From JBBRLA01 sp038231615 (lineage in GTDB: Bacteria > Myxococcota_A > Polyangia > Palsa-1104 > JAEUJZ01): a DNA stretch of 5,511 nucleotides. Positions 1 to 5,275 of this stretch are shown here, piece after piece; positions within the stretch are counted from its first letter, which is position 1; each line of letters opens with the position of its first letter. Made by a program: the position numbers and the translations under genes. The notes beneath the pieces are model-generated. The model ran no database searches. It saw only the letters and a program-made list of their open reading frames with translations, and was not told the origin of the DNA. The stretch covers positions 1-5,511 of the forward strand of contig JBBRLA010000592.1 in the NCBI GenBank assembly GCA_038231615.1, in the 5' to 3' direction.

Positions 1-77
1 GCACCCACTGGTTCCGTGTCGGCTACCAGAACGGCAGGCTGGAAGAGTGCGACACCTTTGCCCCGCAAGCCCCCTGA
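1..77 (+). CDS. 3' end of an unidentified protein (partial)
   Basis: The third forward frame is open from the window edge and ends at TGA 75-77. It encodes 24 residues, beginning THWFRVGYQNGRLEEC and ending in APQAP. The mixed, soluble-looking composition reads like a genuine C-terminus, and the other two forward frames run on as Arg/Pro-rich shadow sequence. I do not recognise the family, and 24 residues are too few to assign one. The stop lies 33 nt before the lipoprotein start on the same strand, so the two genes could share a transcript. No terminator-like hairpin is visible in the gap. Reading frame is an inference from composition. Confidence 0.55.
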   Translation, partial: THWFRVGYQNGRLEECDTFAPQAP

Positions 78-97
78 TTCCGCGCTACATTTTATAA

Positions 98-104
98 ATA
101 GGAG
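98..104 (+). promoter_or_regulatory. Ribosome binding site of the lipoprotein gene
   Basis: ATAGGAG lies 6 nt before ATG 111, in a short AT-rich pocket (about 88-100) that would leave it unstructured. It supports the chosen start, from which a lipoprotein signal peptide follows directly. Confidence 0.7.
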
Positions 105-110
105 TCTGCC

Positions 111-1532
111 ATGTCACCCCGATGGTCCTGCCTTGTGCTGCTGCTGGTGTCGCCGTTCTTTCTGGCCTGCAACAGCGTCCTCGGCCTGGGTCAGGATGAC
201 GGCGGCAACGGGGGCGACGGCGGAACCTCCGACGCCTTCCCGAACGGCACTCGCTGCACCGGCCTTCAGTGCCAGGTGCAGAACTGCCAGGGCAAAGGGA
301 CCGGCACCACCTCCCTTTCCGGGGAGGTCAACATCCCCGCGGGCAACCTGCCCCTGTACAACGCCACGGTCTACGTCCCCAACGCCGCGGTCGCCGACAT
401 TACCGACGGGCCTTCCTGCGATCGCTGCGACGACGCGCTTTCGGGGAGCCCGGTCACCCTGGCCCATACCGATGTCACCGGCCACTTCACCCTGAAGGAC
501 GTGCCAGTCGGCAAGGACATCCCGCTGGTGATCAGTGTAGGGAAGTGGCGCCGGCAGATCACCATCCCCGAGGTGCCGGCCTGCATCGATACCCCGCTGG
601 ATCCTGTGGCGACCCGCCTGCCCAAGAACCAGGCCGAGGGGCACCTCCCGCGGATCGCCCTGACCACCGGCGGGTTCGACGCCATCGAGTGCCTTCTGCG
701 CAAGCTCGGCATCGATCCCATGGAGTTCACGCCAGAGGCGGACGGGGGGCGCGTAAACCTGTTCACCGGGCACGGCGGCACCGATGCCTATGACAAGCGC
801 CTCAACCACGGGGCACCGTTCACCGTGGCCTCGGATACCTCGGGCAAGAGCGACGGCTGGTGGTCGAACCTGAGCAATCTGAAGAAATACGACATCCTGG
901 TGCTCTCCTGCGAGGGGCATCAGTTTCTGGAGGAGAAAAGCGCCTCGGCCCGCGCCGCCCTGCAAAGCTTCATCGACCTGGGCGGGCGGGCGTTCGCGTC
1001 CCACTGGCACAACGCGTGGATCCAGGGTGGGCCGGCGCCGCTGTCCACGGTGGCCACGTTCTATTCGCAGGACCAGTCGCAGAACTTCAGTTCCGCCGAC
1101 ACCACCATCGACCAGTCCTTCGACAAGGGCCAGGCGCTGGCGACGTGGCTGCACAACGTCGGCGGCTCGCCGCAGTTGGGCAGCCTGACGATCAAGAACG
1201 CCCGCAACACAGTGCACAGCATCGACGGATCGCTGACCCAGCGCTTCGTCTACTACAACGACCCCAACCGCGGCGGGGCCGCCGAGGCCCAGTACTTCAC
1301 ATTCAACGCCCCGGTGGGCGCGGCGGCGGGGGCGCAGTGCGGTCGCATGGTGTTTACCGACATGCACGTCAGCGGGAACGACGCCAACGCACCCGATCCC
1401 AAGCTGGACATCTCCAACCCCCAGCACCCGTTCCCGAACGGCTGCGTGACCACCGAACTGTCGGCACAGGAGAAGGCGCTGATCTTCCTGCTCTTCGATC
1501 TGTCGGGCTGCGTTCAGCCGATTCTGGGATAG
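111..1532 (+). CDS. Lipoprotein with carboxypeptidase-regulatory-like domain and amidotransferase-like central domain
   Basis: A 473-residue secreted lipoprotein. Residues 1-20 form a type II signal peptide: Arg4, a hydrophobic core, and FLAC with the lipidated Cys at 20. Asn at +2 would normally allow sorting to the outer membrane. A Gly/Asp-rich linker (about 27-38) follows. Residues about 68-152 look like a carboxypeptidase-regulatory/CnaB-type beta-sandwich, including TDVTGHFTLKDVPVG. Residues about 180-300 look like an alpha/beta fold (RIALTTGGFDAIECLLRK, then YDILVLSCEGH, then GGRAFASHWHN). The Cys267-Glu-Gly-His270 turn resembles the nucleophile elbow of class I amidotransferase/ThuA-like proteins. 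The remainder (about 330-473) is beta-rich and ends LFDLSGCVQ. There are several extra cysteines, so periplasmic or surface disulfides are possible. I recall a Myxococcota lipoprotein family of this pattern, some members of which carry an apparently erroneous 'tryptophan synthase alpha chain' label. Function is unknown; the architecture is inferred by eye. Confidence 0.88.
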   Translation: MSPRWSCLVLLLVSPFFLACNSVLGLGQDDGGNGGDGGTSDAFPNGTRCTGLQCQVQNCQGKGTGTTSLSGEVNIPAGNLPLYNATVYVPNAAVADITDGPSCDRCDDALSGSPVTLAHTDVTGHFTLKDVPVGKDIPLVISVGKWRRQITIPEVPACIDTPLDPVATRLPKNQAEGHLPRIALTTGGFDAIECLLRKLGIDPMEFTPEADGGRVNLFTGHGGTDAYDKRLNHGAPFTVASDTSGKSDGWWSNLSNLKKYDILVLSCEGHQFLEEKSASARAALQSFIDLGGRAFASHWHNAWIQGGPAPLSTVATFYSQDQSQNFSSADTTIDQSFDKGQALATWLHNVGGSPQLGSLTIKNARNTVHSIDGSLTQRFVYYNDPNRGGAAEAQYFTFNAPVGAAAGAQCGRMVFTDMHVSGNDANAPDPKLDISNPQHPFPNGCVTTELSAQEKALIFLLFDLSGCVQPILG

Positions 1533-1558
1533 GCCGTCGTGCACTCGGAACACGCCGG

Positions 1559-2563
1559 TCAGGCGGGCAGGAGGCCGCGCTGGAAAAGAGCGAGCTGGTG
1601 CTGGTGGGTCTGGCTGATGCCCACCATCAGCGAGGTGGGCGGACTGGGCCGGATTTCGGGGAACACGCGGGAGCGGAAGGACATCCGCAAGGGGTGCAGG
1701 ACTCCAAGCGGGCTTTGCGCCGAGACAATCTGCGGCTTTTGTCTGGCGATCTGGCCAAAAATCGCCAGCACCTGAGCAATGGAGGCCACCTGCTCTCCAC
1801 TGAAGATTTTCAGCACTTCTTGCGCCCGCCCGCGCTCCTGCGCCAGGGACTGCATCCGCGCCAGGCAGCGGAGCACGGCCTGGGCGCAATCGGCGACGTA
1901 AAGATAGTCGCGGATGCTGTCGAGGGGGACGTACAGATGCACCGGTCGTCGGTACAGGATGCAGCGCGAGAGGTGCGAGATCAGCCCCTGGGCCTTCTTC
2001 AGGTTCTGCCCCGGACCATACAGGCTGCTGATCCTGCAGGTGAGCAGGGAAAGGTCCTTTCGCGTCCCGGCGAAGGATCGGGCGATGGCCTCCTGCCGCA
2101 GCTTGGCGGCGCCGTAGTCCGAGATCGGCAGGCAAGGAGATTCCTCGGTCAGAGGATCGGCAGGGCTTTTCCCATACACCGCCCCGGCGGAGCTGGCCCA
2201 CACCAGGCTCCCCGGAGGCCCGTCGTGCCCGGGGGGCAGGTGGGCATCCAGGGTGGCCAGGAAATATTCCCAGATCTCGGTGTCGCCGGCCAGGGTCCGC
2301 GCGGGGCTGGCGATGTTGCCCAGCCCGGCGGCCCAGAGGATGGCGAAGGAACGGTGGCCGCCGGTCTTGACCTGGTCGGCGAAGGCCCGCAGCGCCTGGT
2401 CCAGCTGCCGCCGCAAGACCGGCGGTTCGAGCCACGAAAACCTGGGCACCACGCACGGCCACAAGGTGGCCCCGGGCCCGGGCCCAGGGAAGACCTGGGG
2501 CATTTGCTTCACCACGTGAGACCCGAGCAGCCCGCCTGCGCCCACCACCCAGAAAAGGCTCAT
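1559..2563 (-). CDS. NAD(P)-dependent epimerase/dehydratase (extended SDR, probably nucleotide-sugar)
   Basis: A 334-residue cytoplasmic enzyme of typical extended-SDR length. The N-terminal Rossmann motif is GAGGLLG (residues 8-14). The catalytic set is Ser124/125 in SSAGAVYG (124-131) and Tyr150-x3-Lys154 in SDYGAAK. Substrate-side signatures are RISSLYGPGQN (177-187) and RDYLYVADCAQA (218-229), both usual in nucleotide-sugar epimerases, 4,6-dehydratases and 4-ketoreductases. A basic residue (Arg41) near the expected end of the second beta strand suggests NADP(H), which is an inference. A PGPGPG run at 26-31 sits between the first helix and second strand. ATG immediately follows the TAG of the upstream glycosyltransferase with zero gap, and the nearest purine-rich stretch, GGAAG, is about 11 nt away. 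Translation is therefore probably coupled. Likely last gene of a three-gene operon. Exact reaction not assignable. Confidence 0.9.
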   Translation of the reverse strand: MSLFWVVGAGGLLGSHVVKQMPQVFPGPGPGATLWPCVVPRFSWLEPPVLRRQLDQALRAFADQVKTGGHRSFAILWAAGLGNIASPARTLAGDTEIWEYFLATLDAHLPPGHDGPPGSLVWASSAGAVYGKSPADPLTEESPCLPISDYGAAKLRQEAIARSFAGTRKDLSLLTCRISSLYGPGQNLKKAQGLISHLSRCILYRRPVHLYVPLDSIRDYLYVADCAQAVLRCLARMQSLAQERGRAQEVLKIFSGEQVASIAQVLAIFGQIARQKPQIVSAQSPLGVLHPLRMSFRSRVFPEIRPSPPTSLMVGISQTHQHQLALFQRGLLPA

Positions 2564-3571
2564 CTAGGGCTTCGCTTCCAAGAGCGGCAACCGGGGCGGC
2601 GTGCGGCCCCCGCTAGCGGGTTTGGACACGATCAGGTAAAGCGGCTTGCCCATGGCCATGTTCACCACCACGCCCAGGTACTCCGCCAGCACCGCCAGCG
2701 AGAAGAGGATCACGCCGCAAAAGAGGCACAGCACGATGATCAGCGAGGTCCAGCCCTGCACGGGAATCCGGGAGTGCAACTTCTCAAAAATGGCGTAGAA
2801 GCTGATCCCCACCCCGACCAGGATCGAGATGCCGCCAAGCAGCGCGATCAGTCGCAGGGGCTTGGTGCCCGAGGCGATGAGGAGGCGCCAGAAGTGGGAC
2901 AAGAGCTTGGCGTAGGTGTAACCCGAGGGCCGCCCCCGTTCGTCGCGCAGGTCCACCGGGCAGTGCGCAGCCCGGGCCACCACCCAGGACAGGGCCACGT
3001 CCAGGTAGACGTTGTTCGCGCAGTAGGCGGCCAGGCTCCTGGCGATCTCGCCGTCGATCAGGCGGAAGCTGTGGAAGGGGCCGATGGAGCGATCCCCAGC
3101 CAGGTTGAAGAAGAGGCCCTTGGCCAGGCGGCTGAAGAGGTTGCGCAGGGGGCCGTGAGGCGCGGGGTTCTGCGGTCGCGCGTAGACCAGTTGCACCTCT
3201 TCTTTCAGTGCCTGGGAAAGGAGCCGCCCGATGTCCGCGGGATTGTGCTGGCCGTCCTCGTCCAGGGTGACCACCCAGTCCGCGGTGGTGCTGGCCATCC
3301 CCGCCAGGGTGGCCGCGTGCTGCCCATAGTTGCGGGAAAGCCAGATCAGCCGCACGAAGGGATGGCGCTCGGCGAGGCCGCGCATCACCTCGTCGGAGCT
3401 GTCGATGGAGCCGTCGTGGACCAGAATGGTCTCCACCACCTGGAACGACGCGCCCGATGGCATCTTTTGCACCTCGGTCAGCCGGGCAATCTCACCCAGG
3501 AGCGACGACAGGACATGCTGTCCCTGGTACACCGGTACCACGACGGCGACGCGATAAATCTGGTTCTCCAT
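2564..3571 (-). CDS. GT2 glycosyltransferase, polyprenyl-phosphate-sugar synthase type
   Basis: A 335-residue protein with the DPM1/GtrB/ArnC plan: a cytoplasmic GT-A domain followed by two membrane helices. Visible motifs are VVVPVYQG (10-17), HDGSIDSS (52-59), SRNYGQHAATLAGM (79-92), and the metal/nucleotide-binding DEDGQ (104-108). The helices lie at about 237-262 and 274-300, after the GTKPLRL motif (235-241) common in this family. A short Pro/Arg-rich cytoplasmic tail ends the protein. Family members transfer a sugar from a nucleotide donor to undecaprenyl or dolichyl phosphate at the inner face of the membrane. Sugar identity cannot be read. ATG 3571 is preceded by an AGGAAGG-type site. 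The gene lies between a GT-C-like membrane protein and an SDR enzyme, consistent with one lipid-linked sugar pathway. A plain membrane-bound GT2 acting on a glycan directly is the alternative. Confidence 0.93.
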   Translation of the reverse strand: MENQIYRVAVVVPVYQGQHVLSSLLGEIARLTEVQKMPSGASFQVVETILVHDGSIDSSDEVMRGLAERHPFVRLIWLSRNYGQHAATLAGMASTTADWVVTLDEDGQHNPADIGRLLSQALKEEVQLVYARPQNPAPHGPLRNLFSRLAKGLFFNLAGDRSIGPFHSFRLIDGEIARSLAAYCANNVYLDVALSWVVARAAHCPVDLRDERGRPSGYTYAKLLSHFWRLLIASGTKPLRLIALLGGISILVGVGISFYAIFEKLHSRIPVQGWTSLIIVLCLFCGVILFSLAVLAEYLGVVVNMAMGKPLYLIVSKPASGGRTPPRLPLLEAKP

Positions 3572-3576
3572 CCAGG

Positions 3577-3583
3577 CCTTCCT
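3577..3583 (-). promoter_or_regulatory. Ribosome binding site of the GT2 gene
   Basis: On the minus strand the sequence reads AGGAAGG, 5 nt before the ATG at 3571. This is a good Shine-Dalgarno match and fixes the start. The 93-nt gap to the upstream gene (3572-3664) is long enough for an internal promoter, but I see no convincing sigma70-type pair in it. Confidence 0.65.
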
Positions 3584-3664
3584 GCTGTCCTACAAGGGGG
3601 GTGCTTCACGCAAGTCGTGTACCTGCCACCATCCGCCGATCGTAGCCGTTTTGTGCCCAGCCGG

Positions 3665-5128
3665 TCAATCCGAAGGGCCGCGCAAAAGGACCACCGCGAC
3701 CGGGTCTTCATCATAGGCCACCCGCCAGCCTGGTTGGCCGCGCAGCCAGTGCAGCAGCGCGGCGCCCTTGCCCCGGCGCTGCAGCACCGCCAGCCGCAGG
3801 TCATAGGTGCGGACCAGGCCCGCGAACTCTTGCGGTCGGGCATAGATCGACAGGAGCTGCTGAAACATCGACTCGGGGTAGACCGTGGTGGCGCGGCCGT
3901 CGATGAACACCCGCTCTTCCGGGTACACCCACATGAGATAGCCGCCGAAGTTGTAGCTGTTGAACATCGGTCCGGGGGGGCGCTCTCGTTGCAAGAAGGC
4001 GACGGCCTTTGTCGGGAAGCGCTCGGGGGCGAACCCGAAGCCGAACTTCCGAGAGGACGCCGCCACCGCGCCGCAAAAGACGGTCACGCACAGGGTGCCG
4101 CAAAGCACCCGGTCAAGGCGGGTCCCCAGCCAGCCGGCGGCGAGTCGCTGGGTCCAGGGCAAGGTGACCGCCAGAGATACCAGCACGGCCAGCGGTGCCA
4201 TGCGCACGTGGTACACGGTGGCCAGGCCGAAGACCCCGTGCACAAGTGCGTCGAAGCGCACCTTTTCGCCACGGCGGTGGCGCATCACGATGGCCACGAT
4301 TCCCACGAGCCACAGGACGATGAAGAAGACGTGCTCGGTGCCGCCCCCGGAGATGGCGCCAAAGAGCGGCGACCACTCCCGGATCAGGTCGCGGGTGATG
4401 CCAGTGGCGTTGTACAGCATCAGCACCCGCCAGCCGAAGGGACCCACCACCGTAGCGGCGATGGCGACGGCCACGAAAAAGAGAAGCCGCCGGGAAGGCC
4501 GCGCAAGGAAGAGCAGGCCGCAAAGGGCGATGCAGTAGGGCGTCCCGGCGTGGAGCTGGGTCCACAGGACCGCGATGGGTGCGATGAAGCGCAGGCGGTG
4601 GCGAAGCAGGCCCTGTGCCGGGGGAGACGGGTCACGCCATTCGCGCATCACCAGCAGCAGCGTCACCGCGAAGAGGAGGTTGGAGAAGAGTTGCGCTCGC
4701 AGCGCCACCCACTCCCGCAGGTAGGCTGCGCAGGCGACAAAGAAGACCGGGGAGAGGCCCGCCATGATTGCGCGGCGGCCGGCGAGGCGCCCGACCCCCA
4801 AGAGGGTCAGCCCGAAGGTCAGCGCCTGCAAGAGCCCGAGCCCCACGTAGCCTCCGGCCCGCACGGTGACGTAAAAGAGGATCTCCGTCAGCCAGTGCTG
4901 GTTGATCCACGGCTCTTTCGAGGTGTAGGAGAAGGGATCGTGAAGGGGGAACGAGTGGGTCTTCAGCAGGTACGCGCCGGAGCGCAGATACCAGCCGGTG
5001 TCCGGCTCGGTGATGACGGTCAGCGCGCTGGCGGCGACACAGAGCAAAAGGACGAGGTGAAAAAGGCTTTCGCGCCATCCGCAGCTTGGGTCATCACCAT
5101 TGCCATGTGGAGACGATACCGAGGCCAC
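3665..5128 (-). CDS. Polytopic membrane protein, GT-C-like, with extracytoplasmic C-terminal domain
   Basis: A 487-residue protein with roughly nine hydrophobic segments (about 22-40, 92-113, 121-138, 147-162, 182-208, 215-234, 264-283, 297-327, 340-356) and a soluble C-terminal part of about 130 residues. The first loop holds TEPDTGWYLRSG (Glu41, Asp43) and DPFSYTSKEPWINQHWLTE (64-82), the acidic first-loop pattern of GT-C glycosyltransferases. The C-terminal part has FNSYNFGGYLMW (389-400) and VFIDGR (407-412). I recall both motif sets together in uncharacterised membrane proteins of deltaproteobacterial-type genomes. Probable role: sugar transfer from a lipid carrier outside the cytoplasm; this is inference. 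The start is GTG: a TGA two codons upstream excludes anything longer, and no in-frame ATG precedes the first helix. AGG ends only 1-2 nt before it, so Shine-Dalgarno support is poor. Probable first gene of the operon. Confidence 0.85.
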   Translation of the reverse strand: MASVSSPHGNGDDPSCGWRESLFHLVLLLCVAASALTVITEPDTGWYLRSGAYLLKTHSFPLHDPFSYTSKEPWINQHWLTEILFYVTVRAGGYVGLGLLQALTFGLTLLGVGRLAGRRAIMAGLSPVFFVACAAYLREWVALRAQLFSNLLFAVTLLLVMREWRDPSPPAQGLLRHRLRFIAPIAVLWTQLHAGTPYCIALCGLLFLARPSRRLLFFVAVAIAATVVGPFGWRVLMLYNATGITRDLIREWSPLFGAISGGGTEHVFFIVLWLVGIVAIVMRHRRGEKVRFDALVHGVFGLATVYHVRMAPLAVLVSLAVTLPWTQRLAAGWLGTRLDRVLCGTLCVTVFCGAVAASSRKFGFGFAPERFPTKAVAFLQRERPPGPMFNSYNFGGYLMWVYPEERVFIDGRATTVYPESMFQQLLSIYARPQEFAGLVRTYDLRLAVLQRRGKGAALLHWLRGQPGWRVAYDEDPVAVVLLRGPSD

Positions 5129-5135
5129 GCCTCAC

Positions 5136-5141
5136 GATATA
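5136..5141 (-). promoter_or_regulatory. Possible -10 element of the GT-C-like gene
   Basis: The minus strand reads TATATC, ending 7 nt before the GTG start at 5128. This is a 4/6 match to TATAAT in a locally AT-rich stretch. No good -35 hexamer lies 16-18 nt upstream. If used, transcription would begin at or next to the start codon. Weak evidence. Confidence 0.25.
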
Positions 5142-5149
5142 CTCAAACA

Positions 5150-5160
5150 CTTTTCAAAAG
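5150..5160. repeat. 11-bp AT-rich palindrome in the divergent intergenic region
   Basis: CTTTTCAAAAG has perfect 5-bp arms around a central C. It lies 22 nt upstream of the GTG start of the minus-strand GT-C-like gene, where an operator could sit. It is short enough to arise by chance in an AT-rich patch. Confidence 0.4.
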
Positions 5161-5174
5161 CGGAGTTTTTCCTC

Positions 5175-5192
5175 CTTGAGCTTGAGCTTGAG
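5175..5192 (+). repeat. Three tandem copies of CTTGAG
   Basis: CTTGAG occurs exactly three times head to tail (5175-5180, 5181-5186, 5187-5192) in non-coding sequence between two divergent genes. On the minus strand the units read CTCAAG and run into GGAGG, producing an AAGGAGG string with no start codon at a usable distance. It may be a simple slippage repeat or a set of protein-binding half-sites. Confidence 0.85.
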
Positions 5193-5245
5193 GATCGAGG
5201 TGGGATTTTTTGGGGTGAAGCCGTTGGGAAACCGGAAGACGCGAG

Positions 5246-5262
5246 ACTGCCGGCCCGGCAGT
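5246..5262. promoter_or_regulatory. Perfect dyad upstream of the Lnb-domain gene (operator or leader hairpin)
   Basis: ACTGCCGG (5246-5253) and CCGGCAGT (5255-5262) are perfect inverted repeats around a single C. It ends 3 nt before the AGGA ribosome binding site at 5266. As DNA it could bind a dimeric regulator. As RNA it could form a 7-bp GC-rich stem with a 3-nt loop, close enough to hinder ribosome loading. There is no following U-run, so a terminator is unlikely. Confidence 0.5.
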
Positions 5263-5265
5263 GTT

Positions 5266-5269
5266 AGGA
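5266..5269 (+). promoter_or_regulatory. Ribosome binding site favouring ATG 5276
   Basis: AGGA lies 6 nt before ATG 5276. The competing ATG at 5321 has only an AGG about 3 nt away. The site therefore favours the longer start, although the signal peptide would look more standard from the shorter one. Confidence 0.5.
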
Positions 5270-5275
5270 TGCGCC

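Noticed and set aside
93..98. TATAAA as a -10 box for the lipoprotein gene
   Set aside because: Transcription would start at about 105, after the AGGAG site, leaving the mRNA without its ribosome binding site. There is also no -35 hexamer at 17 nt.
1533..1558. A bidirectional terminator between the convergent genes
   Set aside because: Only a 4-bp CGTG/CACG pairing with a 9-nt loop and no T-run is visible in the 26-nt gap.
114..2462. A 782-codon open frame on the minus strand
   Set aside because: It overlaps the lipoprotein gene antisense and the SDR gene out of frame. Its Ala/Arg/Gly-rich composition shows no motifs, while both overlapped genes have clear family signatures.
3609..3624. Minus-strand AGG-TACACGACTT-GC spacing resembling a sigma54 promoter before the GT2 gene
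   Set aside because: The GG-N10-GC core and TTGC are present, but four of the remaining consensus positions mismatch. Such a core is common by chance in GC-rich DNA.
5162..5175. GGAG/CTCC hairpin with a T-run as a terminator
   Set aside because: The stem is only 4 bp and the T-run is in the loop, not after the stem. It also lies between divergent genes, where no terminator is expected.
5170..5177. Strong AAGGAGG Shine-Dalgarno string on the minus strand
   Set aside because: The first GTG is about 20 nt downstream, and the nearer TTG meets a stop after four codons. It probably arises from the CTCAAG repeat running into GGAGG.
860..5179. A 1439-codon open frame on the plus strand across the whole minus-strand cluster
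   Set aside because: It runs antisense through three well-supported genes and both intergenic gaps, and its translation is low-complexity Gly/Gln/His/Arg/Pro-rich with no domain. This is the usual by-product of GC-rich third codon positions.
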